Assembly: GCF_963676685.1 (NCBI RefSeq)
Contig: NC_092344.1
Location: forward strand, 101,028,749 to 101,092,748
Reading direction: 5' to 3'
DNA length: 64,000 nt
Source: Mytilus edulis
Taxonomy: Eukaryota > Mollusca > Bivalvia > Mytilida > Mytilidae
A program made the position numbers and the translations under genes. Under the pieces are notes generated by a model. That model saw only the letters and a program-made list of their open reading frames with translations. It did no database searches and was not told the DNA's origin. Below, in pieces: positions 22,431 through 34,534 of this stretch; within the stretch, counting starts at the first letter, position 1, and each line of letters starts with the position of its first letter.

Positions 22431-23297
22431 TCAATGTATAAAAGTAAAATACACAAAATTGTTTAGAGCACAAATCCAACACGACTTGAATTTTAAATGG
22501 TCATAGATACTATTGAGTTTCTCCGACAGAGGGACATCCTTAGCTATTAAACGATTGTGCAATTTAAAATCTGTAAATGTTTGCCCCAAATATATATCAT
22601 TATTAGAATCACGGGCTACATTTACCATCTGACACTGACCATATCCAAACTAATAATAATAAGCATGGTACGTATTTCAATGCACATAGCTAACTTTTTT
22701 TTGATAAAAGTCACCTGCTCAATCTAGATTGTAGTTACCACTGAGTGAATAATGGAATAAATGAAACAGTTTAATAAAAATGACTTAAATTTAGAATTGC
22801 TTCGAATAGGGTTTTAAATATAATTAACGAAAATAAATAAAGGTGAAAACGTTTTAAAAGGCATATAATACTTTGTAACAACAAACATATTTATTATGAA
22901 GGCAAACACAGTTTCACAATATTATGAAAATATAATTGTATTGTGTGATATTGCTTATATATCAACAAACAGGACTTCAGAATTATTGAAAATATTTGTA
23001 GCTTACTTATACTAAAATAAGTGTTCTTTTGTAGCTCTGAACTATTTGCTTTGCCAGTATCCTTATAACAGTAAATCCTCTTTTATTATCTGTATGAATA
23101 AGCAGGACAAGGATTTATAATATTTGGTAAAATATGTATAAAAATTCTATTTATTTGTACATTTCTACGTTTATCTTGATTCGCAAATGTACACTTTACC
23201 AAACTAAAAATCCGTCGAAAAGTGCCAAACTCATATCGATACACAGCAAACAAAATCACAAAGACAAAAAATACAGATATGAGAGTACTCACAGTTA
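22431..23297 (-). pseudogene. Possible two-exon remnant of a membrane protein
   Basis: On the minus strand, 23297-23200 encodes a strongly hydrophobic segment (TVSTLISVFFVFVILFAVYR) followed by a basic stretch ending FRRIFSL. It is bounded by TTTTAG upstream and GTAAAG downstream. A second open block, 22628-22431, starts right after GTCAG, is in the matching phase 0, and encodes about 65 residues with VARDSNNDIYLGQTFTDFKL near its start. The arrangement, one transmembrane helix plus a short tail, would suit the 3' end of a single-pass receptor. I recognise no domain and see no upstream exons, and the second acceptor is weak. This could equally be chance. Confidence 0.2.
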
Positions 23298-23744
23298 CTA
23301 AAAGCTAGTTCAAAGCCTATAACAACTAATGAAAAATAATTTATCTTAGACTACCATATCAATCAGAAAAAAATCCAATTTTCAATGAATGCAATGTAAA
23401 GTCGTCATTAATAGTCAGACACTTGTCCAAAAAAATAATTGGGAAAGACAACTATATTGTAACTAGTCAATTTACAGAACTGAAAAAAATACTAAAACGA
23501 AGAGGTATATAATGTAAGAAGGTTCTGTACAACAGTTTATAACCTTAAAAATAAGCAAACACAAAAATCACATTTGATCAATATCTTTTTTCTTTTAAAG
23601 TTTATGCTCAAATATTTAAAAAAAATTAATTTTATGCTCGAGTCATGTAACGTTTTATCCATTTATGACAATAACCACACATTTCAAGGAACAAATACAT
23701 CCGTTGTGTTATTCTGATTGGCAAAAAGTCTCAAATGAATGATA

Positions 23745-23902
23745 TCTGGGGTTCGCGTTGCTTATTATTATTAAGTTTTCTATATTGTGTCATGTGTACC
23801 ATTGTTTGTTTGTCTTTTTCATTTTTAGCCATGGCGTTGTCAGTTTATTTTCGATTTATGAGTTTGACTGTCCCTCTGGTATCTTTCGTCCCTCTTTTTT
23901 AG
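23745..23902 (-). repeat. Dispersed repeat family A, partial
   Basis: Reverse complement of family A start: GGGGTTCGCGTTGCTTATTA, TTAGCCATGGCGTTGTCAG, AGTTTGACTGTCCCTCTGG and TATCTTTCGTCCCTC. It ends about 200 bp upstream of the gene 1 promoter. Confidence 0.85.
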
Positions 23903-24101
23903 CAGATGGTGACACTATTAAAAGTATTTTTTCCTAATTTTATTTGCCATCATGTGATAAATTTAGATTTACAGCTATTGGATACAAGCCAAGGAAGTAA
24001 AAACAAGTTGTCGTAGTCAAAAAGCATTTGTCCTACATAGAGTGGAATACCGTAAGTTTGCTTACTCCACCATGAACATAATATTTACCTGTAAGTTTTA
24101 A

Positions 24102-24140
24102 CCAATCAGAACAATCGAGTGTAGGCTTTTAACTATAAAA
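24102..24140 (+). promoter_or_regulatory. CCAAT and TATA boxes of gene 1
   Basis: CCAAT at 24102-24106 (AACCAATCAGAAC) and TATAAAA at 24134-24140, 32 bp apart and 85 bp upstream of the ATG. The same pair with near-identical spacing precedes genes 2 and 3. TTTACCTG just upstream of the CCAAT box is shared with gene 3. Confidence 0.7.
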
Positions 24141-24218
24141 ATACTTTGTAAAGTAATGCTCAAATCATTTAATTTTGCTTTTAAACTATAAAGATCTACA
24201 ACACGTATACTTATAAAC

Positions 24219-25175
24219 ATGGTTTTGGAATTAAGCATGTCGAATCAGAATATTCCTGATATTACTGTGGACAAATATGAAGAAAATGTGGATCTACAAA
24301 ATAATTGTAGATCATTTTACTTGAATCGTAAGAAGGCGTCAGAAGATTTCAAGCAATCACTTAATGAACATAGTGAAAAGAATGTCGGTACAGGGAAAAG
24401 AACCTCACTTTCTACGGCTATGGATAAGCTACGAGAAGAAATGGTGAGTCAATACAAATAGTTTACTTATACTTATATTTTATCTTGTATTTGTTATGGT
24501 CAATCTACTTTTTCATTCTTTATATTTTTAATAAAGTCTACCAGCTGTTATAGATTTCCCATTTAAAACAAAGCTAATAACAGAAAAAATGAAGTTTACA
24601 GATTTAAAAATGACAATTGCTTTCTATTGCCAACCTTTTCGAACTCGTATTTTGCATACTTTGTAACGTACAAGCATCTATACGTAATGTAATTAAAATA
24701 GGATTATGAAAGAATATATAAATAATTGCATTGAAAAATAAATGAAAGAACATTGAAAAATTTGGTTGAAATGTCTTCTTTTCCTGGTCGTTATAACACA
24801 CAAGTGTTTTCGTTATCAATATGTCTCAAATTTAAACCTTAGTCATGTATGGATCTATTTAAAGCACTGTAAATGTAAATATATATATATATATAATTTC
24901 TTAAGATAATGAGTCATCGGGTAAACTGAATCTTGCTATATCATTCCCTTTAAATAAAAACTATGAAATGTTATTTCCAGGCTTCGCTTGTGGACCAAGA
25001 CTTATCATTGATGAAACAACTAATGACATTGAATGAAACAATAGAAGAAATAAAAACCAAGAGACTGTATGGCGTGAGCAAAGACTCTGTAGCGGAAAGT
25101 ATAGATGGTGTTAACAGGAGAGAAACAAATATGCCCCAAAGTATGTCTACTCTATCATTAAACAGTGACCACTGA
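24219..25175 (+). CDS. FAM167-like small protein, paralogue 1 (139 aa, two exons)
   Basis: Exon 1 is 24219-24443 (75 codons) and exon 2 is 24981-25175 (64 codons plus TGA). The 537-bp intron starts GTGAGT and ends TTATTTCCAG, phase 0. The start, in context AAACATGG, matches the MVLE start of both paralogues. The protein has an N-terminal block DKYEENVDLQNNCRSFYLNR at residues 18-37, a helix-prone block beginning AMDKLREEM across the splice, then SLVDQDLSLMKQLMTLNE and a Ser-rich tail. No signal peptide or membrane segment is visible. The core pattern resembles vertebrate FAM167 (DIORA), a poorly characterised family; this is from memory. It is the shortest and most diverged of the three. In-frame sequence past the stop still encodes DSGYG at 25260-25274, like the gene 3 C terminus. 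Function unknown. Confidence 0.85.
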
Positions 25176-26026
25176 AGTTAAAGTAGTAATGTGGAAATGC
25201 AAACTACGCAGGAATTCTAACAGAGAATTCCCAAAACAGTGGTCCAATATTCTGCTACTGATTCTGGATATGGATAACTAGCAGAATCTCTATTCTAGTC
25301 TTAGGTGATATAGATTGATCTCAGAACATTGAACATCACTAAATCTTACAACATCATTGTCCATTGTAAGTATATAGATTTATGGATTATATATCTAAGT
25401 GTTTTGTATATGATTAACGTTTAAAAAGGATCAAGATCTGATATACATGTATATAAAAAAAACCTGGTTAAGTTAAAAGAAAATTAATAACATCTTATAA
25501 TTACAATACAAATGATTATGAAAACCGTCACTTAAAACTGAGATAACACTTTTATTGCATGAGAATCAATTATAACAGTGAAATATAATTACACATTTAC
25601 AATGTACGGAAACAAAACATTTTTTTAAATTAAGACTTTTTCAAATACTCAAGGGTAAACACATTTGTACATAAAGATTCATAGATCACCACCATATGTT
25701 TCAATTTTGTCCAGTATCAATAATATTTTATTCTTTACATTTCAGATGTCAATTATACATGTGCACTGTGGTTCAGCATACGAGCATCCCTAGTAGTGAA
25801 AATCGCAAGCAGACTATTTCTCATCTGAACTTACAGAAATATAATACTCATGCCTAACTAAGTGATAGTCGAAAGCAGTCGATTTCTCATCCGAACTTGT
25901 AGAAATATAATACTCATGACTCGTTGTTCTTTCATTTGATTATCTTGTTATTGTTTATATTGTCTTTATATATATTTTTTGATAAAAAATATGTTGTTAC
26001 GAATTGATTATATGTGAGCAAATAAA
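25176..26026 (+). other. 3' UTR of gene 1 with probable intron
   Basis: A donor GTAAGT at 25366-25371 and an acceptor ACATTTCAG ending at 25745 frame a likely 380-bp 3' UTR intron, as in genes 2 and 3. The last exon has two direct copies of about 65 bp (near 25795 and 25865) sharing GAAATATAATACTCATG. AATAAA at 26021-26026 could be the poly(A) signal, but it lies at the edge of a family C fragment, so the transcript end is uncertain. Confidence 0.45.
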
Positions 26027-26065
26027 CTCATCATAAATACTAGTATTACTATTTTGTACGCCAGA
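26021..26065 (-). repeat. Family C fragment
   Basis: AATAAACTCATCATAAATAC followed by TTTTGTACGCCAGATTGC matches the downstream end of family C on the minus strand. The hammerhead-like core is missing. Confidence 0.5.
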
Positions 26066-26774
26066 TTGCAAAGGAATCAACCGGAGAGTGAAATATTGTT
26101 TAACCTGTGAACGGGAAAAGAATTAAATGGTCCTGCTATTTTTATTAGTTGTAAGCGGAAGGAGTTTCGTAAAACCTTTTACAGTTTGGTTATCCCTTTT
26201 AATATATTTCGCATTTGTACACAAGGAAGACGTTTTTAAACATATTTAAAGTTATTATAAAAATAAACGCTTGATTTATGAGGTAAAATTATTCTTGAAT
26301 ATTGTTTACAATTTTAACTTATAGGGAAGTTAAAGTTGTTTAGTTTAATGGTGATCCGCTAAACTCCTTATAACACTTTTAAGAAGTTTTTTTTTTCAAA
26401 TCAAAGTTAAAGATAATTTATTCAAAAGTGTGTTCTACGTGTATGGGTGTTGGAACGTTTTGTTTAAACATTGGAAAATGTCTGATAAAAGACTTTACCG
26501 AATACATTGGAAAGACAAGCTTCAATAGGATAATACAGAAATCTTACAAATCAACATCAACAAAAGAAGTAAACAGACTATTCCCCGCAGTAACATACCC
26601 TGTGTCCCATTGTATAGCGTAGAGACTTAATAAATTGGGTCGTTCCTCAACCACCCAAGAAGTGCTGCAAGGAATGGAATATTGACCGAAAATGACACTA
26701 CACAATTTTTACGATCACCACCACGAATATTTTGACGGATAGTTGTCTTCATTTAAAAACTCGAATCCACACCA

Positions 26775-26975
26775 TTTTTTTTGTTGGATTTTTCTTGCTT
26801 TTCATTTGTTTTCATGGGCATGTTTATGTCTTTCTCTTTTGTCTTTTTATTTATGATTTTTCGTTTTTTTCCCATTATAGTTGATATGTTTCCTTCGGTT
26901 TTAGTTTGTAACCCGGATTTGTTTTCTCTCAATCGATTTAAGACTTTTGAACAGCGGTATACTACTGTTACTGTT
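26775..26975 (-). repeat. Dispersed repeat family B
   Basis: Reverse complement of family B: TAGTTGATATGTTTCC, TTTTAGTTTGTAACCCGG, TTGAACAGCGGTATACTACT. The overlapping 116-codon plus and 96-codon minus frames are repeat shadows. A similar frame appears in the copy at 45.9 kb. Confidence 0.75.
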
Positions 26976-27499
26976 ACTGATATTTTATTTGATTGTCCTC
27001 TCTTGGTATATTTTTCCTTTGTGCCAAACGTTGTTCTAGACAAGAAACGAAGTTACTGTTATGCTTTAATTGCAGTCTTTAAAATGACAGATCAGGGCCT
27101 TTCGAACATCTTTGATCAGTTAACCCATTGACCTTAAAATAAACAATAATAATACAACAAGCGAATTTTAGTAGACATGCAACCTGAGGTAATATAATCG
27201 ATTGAGAACGAAGCTGAAAGACCAAAATTTTCATAGCTAACATTCATGACATTTTGACGCCACAACATCGACCATAATGTTCAATCGATATGACCACCTT
27301 TTTAAAGTTGTTATTGTCCTATCTTTGGTTTATGGGAAAATATAATTTAATGTTTTTCTTATTTCTATTTAATTAATGTTTATTGTCTTTCTTCAATTTT
27401 AAAGAAAAACTTGATATTCCAAGCCTAAGAGTGTTCTTGGTAAAGTTAAATCAAGAATAATACTTCGAACGGAACGAAATGATAAAGTGTGATTTATTC

Positions 27500-27605
27500 C
27501 TTCAAACTTTTCTTGATAAATGTTATTCATACATATAGTGTTTTTTCTTTTACAAATTGTGACTTGGATGGAGAGTTGTCTCATAGGCACTCATACCACA
27601 TCTTC
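27500..27605 (-). repeat. Dispersed repeat family G fragment
   Basis: ATTGTGACTTGGATGGAGAG and TTGTCTCATAGGCACTCATA are the reverse complement of 53965-54020. The same consensus occurs at 1325-1380, 52838-52880 and 55255-55320. Confidence 0.75.
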
Positions 27606-27609
27606 TCAT

Positions 27610-28560
27610 ATCTTTATAATTTGATATTGCAATAATTCTTCAAAACAGTTTATTATGTTAAGCTAATGAAAAATGATGCTGTATATGTTTTGGAAATTAT
27701 AATTTACGTATGCTTAAGCGGAACGAATATTAAAGGTGTCACAAAACTTGATATTATTAAACATGGCATATAACATGTTCAATTGACATATATCAGGAAA
27801 GAAATAATAATTTATTAGTTTGTATGATAAAATGAGTCATCAATTATATTAAATCCTACTCATTAGCTTATATGATGTATGTTATATGTTACTGTATACA
27901 ATTGTTTCCAGGACTGAAAAATATTACATAACCATGAACGTCTTGCATGCGAACAAACATCAGCATAAACTAAATTGATGCAAATAGTAAGCAAAACATT
28001 GAAAAGCACTAGATATAGAACGATGTAAAATACCGACTATAATTCCAAATATCACTTTTTTTATGAGGAAACTTGCATGAATGCAAAATATTGCATGTAA
28101 TAACTTTATCGACAGAATAGTTGTCGACCCTTTCAGTCAAATTTTAAAAGAATTTATTATCAGATGTGCTCGGAACGTTGTGTACGTTCCACTTTTATTG
28201 GAGAATTGATTTTAAGCATCAATTCAAAATATAAAATGGCAACAAGTGTTAATTCTTGTTCTATAAAAACTCTTTTAATTACAATCGAAGGAAAATTTAA
28301 CCAAGTTAGTTCCACTAACAAGGAAGACAAAACAGACAAGACAAGAAAGCCATACTCATTAAGGACATGCCATTTCAATTACAGAGATATCCTTCATATT
28401 GCAAAGGAGGTTATATGTAAGTCAAGTTGTTCTCATGATCTTGTATCTATGACGAGGGAAATGCGCGAAAGTAAGAGTCACACCAAAGTAATAGAATGAA
28501 AGACCTCGTGATGTTGATACTCTTTTTGTTTTCATTGAAGATTTAGAGGAAGGCGTACCA
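27610..28560. other. Intergenic DNA, no gene confirmed
   Basis: AT-rich. A 111-codon frame at 28164-28499 and an overlapping minus-strand frame have no recognisable domain, hydrophobic segment or clear splice sites, and I do not call them. Confidence 0.45.
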
Positions 28561-28564
28561 GTGG

Positions 28565-28672
28565 TTATCCATTCGCTTGATGTGTTTGAGCGTTTTATTT
28601 TGCCATTTGATTGGGTACTTTCCGTTTTGAATTTTGCTAAGAGTTCGGTATTTTTGTGATTTTACTTAGTGA
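28565..28672 (-). repeat. Dispersed repeat family E, inverted
   Basis: CCATTCGCTTGATGTGTTTG, TTTTGCCATTTGATTGGGTA, CTTTCCGTTTTGAATTTTGC and GTTCGGTATTTTTGTGATTT are reverse complements of the family E motifs at 800-900. Confidence 0.8.
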
Positions 28673-28890
28673 AGTTACCTTTTCTTACTAGTAAAAAATG
28701 CAATTGTCACTATAATTGACATATTTTTGTAAAACTCCGTGTGTAGTACGACTTTCTTTATAAAACACATTTCCCTGTCACATAAAAATGCTTAGCCAGT
28801 TATTGTTTGGTATTCATACTAACATCAGTACAATAGATGACTGTCACTAGCTAATATTAATTCTTTTTCAGCTGCCCAGAACGTAAAATA

Positions 28891-28989
28891 ATGGAGGTTT
28901 GTTTTGCTTTAATGTTCCTCTTGTTCGTGTCAGTGTGTTCCCTAGATTTAAGAAATATGTTTGGCAATTCTAATGTCAAAGTTGCTTCG
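28891..28989 (+). CDS. Possible signal-peptide first coding exon
   Basis: After a good acceptor (TTCTTTTTCAG ending at 28871) and 19 nt of leader, an ATG opens 33 codons ending exactly at a GTACGT donor (28990). The translation starts MEVCFALMFLLFVSVCSLDL, a textbook signal peptide with a cleavage site likely near VCS-LD, followed by a short polar stretch ending NVKVAS. If unspliced, the frame stops after six more codons. The next exon is not identified: the AG at 29523-29524 would give a frame (ERTPNR) unlike the one carrying the esterase-like motif nearby. I infer the first coding exon of a secreted protein; identity unknown. Confidence 0.35.
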
Positions 28990-29523
28990 GTACGTTTTGA
29001 ATGGACTTAATCTTGTGGGAGAATATTTACTCAAGTACAAACTAAGTTGTTTTACGTTCATTGATACGTTCATTATACCAACAACAACAACACATATCAT
29101 TGTTTGTATGGCTCCACTGAAATTTTAAAAGAGTTGACACCCTTTTTAATTAAATTCATTTCATTAAACTTTGTAAACAAAATTAAGGTTAAAGAAAACA
29201 TTCCAAACAATATACTACTGTTTATTTATATTGAAGCTAAAAAATGGAGTGCATGTGTTTTGTTCATTAAGTTATTTTTCTCATGTATCACGCTTACAAC
29301 TAATTTCTGGATATTACTTTTTTTTTCAAAGTTTCAATTTGGAATCAGTTTTCTTCCTAATAAATTATCTTATATCAGGAAATAAACGTACATATTTATC
29401 AAAATTTTCGTATAACCACAATGTGTTTCACGCACGTTTAAGTTTTCCCCACAAGTTAAAAAACAAGAGTGCAGTTGAAGAATATTTGGAAATGATAAAA
29501 TAAAAACAAATAATATATAAACA

Positions 29524-29596
29524 GGAACGGACGCCAAATCGAATACAGTTAATGTCGCAGTGTATGAAGACTGTCTTTATCTGGACATGTATCAAT
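29524..29596 (+). pseudogene. Carboxylesterase-signature-like fragment
   Basis: One frame reads GTDAKSNTVNVAVYEDCLYL followed by DMYQ and a stop. EDCLYLDMY closely resembles the EDCLYLNxY signature of type-B carboxylesterases, cholinesterases and neuroligins. The preceding AG could be an acceptor, but the polypyrimidine tract is poor and the frame does not match the exon at 28891. No catalytic GESAG-type motif is nearby. It may be a decayed exon or coincidence. Confidence 0.25.
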
Positions 29597-29599
29597 GAT

Positions 29600-31640
29600 T
29601 TAGCTTAGACTAATATTTTTGTAAAAAGTATGCAGGCCGTATTACCACAAATGCCACAGATTGAAATAGATCTGGCCGCAAAACTAATTCCATAAAAGAC
29701 AAAAAAACAAATAAAACAAGATTAATCATCAAATTCAACCTTCATTGGCTTCTAGACCTATGGACTTACAAACCATATGAATACTTTTAGAAGGATTGCA
29801 TGTGAAAGTAAAGACAATCAATGAAATGTTAAGAAATATCGACAAAATTTAAGTAAGAATAGTTTTTCGAGCCAAATGTGAACAATGTGTACAAAATTAA
29901 AAATACTCAGTACAAACTGTACAATAACATAATCTATAGCAATGGTCCTCTTTTTTAAATTTTCAAAACGTATATGCTTATGTTCGTGTAAGTTTGTTAT
30001 GAAACACTTTTTGTATTCAAAGTAATCATTTACGAAAATGCATTACTATAATCGTGTAAATAAATTGTCATTGTGAATAATTGTAACAACATTGTCGGGC
30101 CAAATAAAAAGCATTAATAAAAATTAGCTGATTTAGCAAACACAGAAGTTTTCGTGGTTATATTATATACATATTAAACCATGTGTTTGAATGACTTGAT
30201 TCATTATTGTTAACATGCACGAGTCATTCAATCATTTTCCATTTCTTGCTTGAGTCTGTTAATTGATCTTAACTGTAGCTGCGAGAAATCATCATTCAGT
30301 CCATCCAAAGTATTTGCCGCCTAGGATACTTACATTATTTTACTGTCAAGTTATCTCGATATGCCCTATTGGTTTCTTAATGTCTGTACTGTTTCTATGA
30401 AATAAATGAAGATTTTCGGGAAAGTTATGACAATATTTGTAAAATATATTCTGCCGTTTCAGTCGGATATTCCCCCAAATCTATGTTCTTTGATGCACAG
30501 ATGTAGCGATGTCGTCATATAGAAAATAAAGTCGCCGAAATCGGTGATGGTGTGGGGTCGTCCAGAACTGAGTTTATTACTTTTCAAGTAAAACAGTATT
30601 TTGGTACTGGCAATTTCGACACTAAATAAAATAAAAGAGGGATACAAAAAAAAAGGAATAGAATTTAGGTTTTTCATGTATATCAATCCTTTGTTCTGCT
30701 TCCAACGCCTGGTTTTGCTTATGCTAAGTGATTTTCTATAGTTTTACTTCTTCAACGATTAATTTACTTTGGTCGACTGATGAGATTATGGTCATCAAGG
30801 GAATATCAAATTGAAATACGGATCATGCACATTATTGACTAAGTACTTTAAAAATGAGTCAAGAACAGCAATTAAAAGACAGAAGAAGACATCAGGAAAT
30901 CGTGTCCGGTATATGAGTTCATAAAGAAGTAAAATTGTCATGTTCAGTTGCCTGATAACCTAAATAAATTATTTGTTAATTTTTTTAGATACTTTGGCTA
31001 TTCAACTTTTAACTTTCAACTCTCTTACTGGAGGTAATATCAGAAATGATATTCGTACAACATACAAAAAGATTATGCTTTACTTTGATGTGCAATACAT
31101 TATATAACGTTTGCCTACTGAAATACTAGTATTATATTTAACATATACTCTTCCAAAGATCTTTTATTGTATAATCGTAGTATAGAGCTTTTTGTAATCC
31201 TCTCTATTATAATAGTGATGTACCGAAGTTCTTCTGCATTATTTTCCAAAAAGCATCAATCATCAATTTGAATGGAAAGTATTTTGTTAGTATTTGTAAG
31301 TTTAAGAAATCACAAATAACATGTTGTTTATGTCACAGGTTTTATTTTCAATTATTTAAATGTGACAATTTCTTATTTATAAAGTTGTTTATTAATAATA
31401 TGGATGGGTAGTTTTATTATCTATCAACATCCCCACGAAGCTTAATGATATGCAAAAAGGACGGGTAGCTTGACGCAGCGAATCTTGAACGGTATCTGAA
31501 TTTTAATGAGAAAATAATGACTAAGGTAAACTAGAAAGTACATGTACTGGGTGGGTTCTTTAATTTTCGGAATTAAAACTTGAAATACAAAGTAAATCGA
31601 AAAGCTTAACAAGAATTGTTTACTGGTGTTGCTTAATATA
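29600..31640. other. Intergenic DNA, no gene seen
   Basis: AT-rich sequence with short unsupported frames only. No repeat family from elsewhere in the window is recognised. Confidence 0.45.
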
Positions 31641-31648
31641 AAGACTTA

Positions 31649-32278
31649 CATGTATGTAGAATATGTTGTAAAATTCATAATGCCTCACTTCTCGTATATC
31701 TTCTCAAGTTACACACATATATTTTGTAAAACAACCTCGGGAAACTTTACCTTAAAACGTAAACAAATATTAAAGAAGGATGTCTATACTTTTGCTGTTT
31801 ATTGAATATAATTATTCTCATGATTTTCAGACACTCAACCTTCTTTTTTGTTTAAATCTACATTTTCATTGCTTCTAGTAATCTGATTTATGTTATATTT
31901 TTGTATCTTTGATTTTCTGTTATTTGATAGTTGGTATAATTTTTTCACCTTAAGGTTTCTAATGATTAACATCCTTCTTTAATGATTTTGATTCATTCGT
32001 TCCAGTTTCTTACTCTCGCTTTTCTTGCAAAATATATAGAACAAATTGGAAAACTAGTTCAGTTTTGCTATTAAATTAGTGTGTGTTTACATTTTGTTCA
32101 ATAAATCTTGGGTATATCATAATAAAACATACTATACACAAATAATATCTAAACTTCTATTTGTTTACGTTTTAAGGTAAAGTTTCCCGAGGTTGTTTTA
32201 CAAAATATATGTGTGTAACTTGAGAAGATATACGAGAAGTGAGGCATTATGAATTTTACAACATATTCTACATACATG
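31649..32278. mobile_element. Foldback element with 121-bp perfect terminal inverted repeats
   Basis: Positions 31649-31769 and 32158-32278 appear to be exact reverse complements over 121 bp. The left arm starts CATGTATGTAGAATATGTTG and both arms contain CAACCTCGGGAAACTTTACC or its complement. The 388-bp spacer is AT-rich and has no open frame of note. The form suggests a non-autonomous foldback or MITE element of recent origin. Flanking bases (GACTTA left, CTGCGA right) show no obvious target duplication. Confidence 0.85.
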
Positions 32279-32279
32279 C

Positions 32280-34530
32280 TGCGATAAGTGTCTCTTTGGT
32301 TTCCTTTCTTTTTTCAAATTTTAACGCGACTGTTTCAATCTACTGAAAACCCTTAGTACCTTTGTGTTTTTGCACTATCATAACAGTTGACACTATTATG
32401 CAATAACTTTCATTTGCTGTTAGATTAAAGGACAGTTTTACCGAAAACATGTGGAACTATAAATTATGGATATCAATTCAGACAAGTCGTATAGAAAACG
32501 TAAGGGCATAAATATCAAAATAGTAAAGTCAAGTTCTTTCTAAACAGATTATTTCTAGTGTATCATTATCAAATTATATTTATTTACACCTTACCAATTT
32601 TCAAAGCCGTACAAGTATATAAGTTAATTATTATTGTATTCAAAAAGACAAATTGCGAAACTTTAACCTTACAAGGAGCCAAATGTGCTAAATCACAAAT
32701 AAAAAGTTTTTAAAATACAATATAAATATTTATTCTTTTGATAAAACTTGCAGGAGGTCTGATAAAATCATTGATATGTATATATATTTATTCGTGGATC
32801 AAAAGAAAATTCAAAAAGAAATCACATATATTTATTTTACCTATTCAGAGAAACACTTGTAAGCAATACTAAACCCATTTAACGTCTTTAAAGGTTATCA
32901 GTTGGCTATTCATACCAATGTTTACACCATCTGTAAAGCGATAAGTCATTGAAAAGTACGGAGGGCTTACGATTGTACGTTTTATGTCATATTAACGTTG
33001 CAGTTTATGTTTGTCCTTCAGTAAGGATATCAAATATTTATAACCAAAGATTTAGACCAATACCCATAACTTAATTTGTCAGCTACATCCTACCTTTATT
33101 CATACAATGACATTGTATATAGTATAACAATATATATTAGTTTCTATCATTTATACAGTAATTATGTTGTGTCATTAAATACTGCACAGGTTGCGTAAAA
33201 AATGACATCTTTTCATTATACCATTATACCATAACTAGACCTTTCCCTTTTCCCTTTTCAATTCATACGAAATTGCACATGATGAGTTTATTTTGCACAG
33301 ATTATAATATGTAATTGTGAACATGAGCATACCAATGGAAGAAGAGTTCACGAAAAACTTTTTTAGAATAATGGCCAAATATTTCTTTTTCATATTGTTT
33401 TTGAAACTCCTAACTGAGATACTGTTCAATCTGACAAATATTTAGCACGGCACTCAGATTAAAAAAGTATTACAAAAGGTTACAATGTTAGTCGTGTCCA
33501 CATCACTTTGATATTGAATAGTATGAGTATGCGCATTGTCATGTCTGGAGCTCCAGACGATGCCATTATGTGACATCTTTGACATTTACAATACAGGGGC
33601 GAGACAATATTCGATTTTATTAAATTTGTTTCATGTTTGATAAACCTTATGTTATAAAACACAAAAGGGCTATGGATGCACAGATATACAAATGCAATAA
33701 TATTAAAAAATTCTATTCCCGTTCAAACGTTGACTAAATAGCAATATAAGAAACAAACAATTAAAAGACAGAACATTCGGCGACTTTAACGTGTATGATA
33801 TCCGCTAACTCAGCAATAAATGTTACTACAAAACGAGACGTATCATATTAGACAAGGAAAATTCATTGACACTACATGTAAATCGTCAAAGCATATAGTC
33901 TCCTCTCTTGTATTATCATGCACAAAATTAACCACAATTACTATTTATTTCAGGAAATACACAACAAGTAAACAATACAACCAAAACAAATTTGAAATGG
34001 TACACAACTTTCAATTGGTAAGACATTTTAATTGATTTTTTTATTTTTCTATTCAGTGTCACGTCTCGTTAAAGTCATTTTCATTTGAAATGTGGTTATC
34101 AAATTGCATACGATTTTCCTGAACATTTATTATCTAAACTTCCTTCTATAATCCTCGTGTTCACTTTTGTTATTATTATTTTTTTAACGTTTTATCAAAC
34201 GGCACCTGCCACTGAAGACACCTATCGTACGTAAAATATAGTTTCTACAGGTGTTAGCAAATGATAAACTATTTTGGTACAATTTGCTTCTTTCCGGACA
34301 ACATCTTTTACGGAGATATATTAATTCCGGATGCACATATACTTGATATTGCTCTATATTTCATGTTTGTAAATTCATAATTGTAATTTATTGGGTTTTT
34401 ATCCAGAGGGAAAATATAATAACTTAAATATCACTTCCCAGTTCACTTCCTCTTTAATTCCATTTTTGGGGTTTTTAGAGCTTTATACAATCATGTATTT
34501 TATTCGGGAAATTACTAAGAATAAACATAA
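32280..34530. other. Intergenic DNA, no gene seen
   Basis: Short frames only, without motifs or splice support. No recognisable dispersed repeat. Confidence 0.45.
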
Positions 34531-34534
34531 GAAG

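Noticed and set aside
26753..27131. Overlapping frames of 96 and 116 codons
   Set aside because: Both lie on a family B repeat and are low-complexity shadows of each other.
28160..28499. 111-codon frame at 28164-28499 and its minus-strand overlap
   Set aside because: No motif, no hydrophobic or helical pattern of note, no clear splice sites; both strands open by chance in AT-rich DNA.
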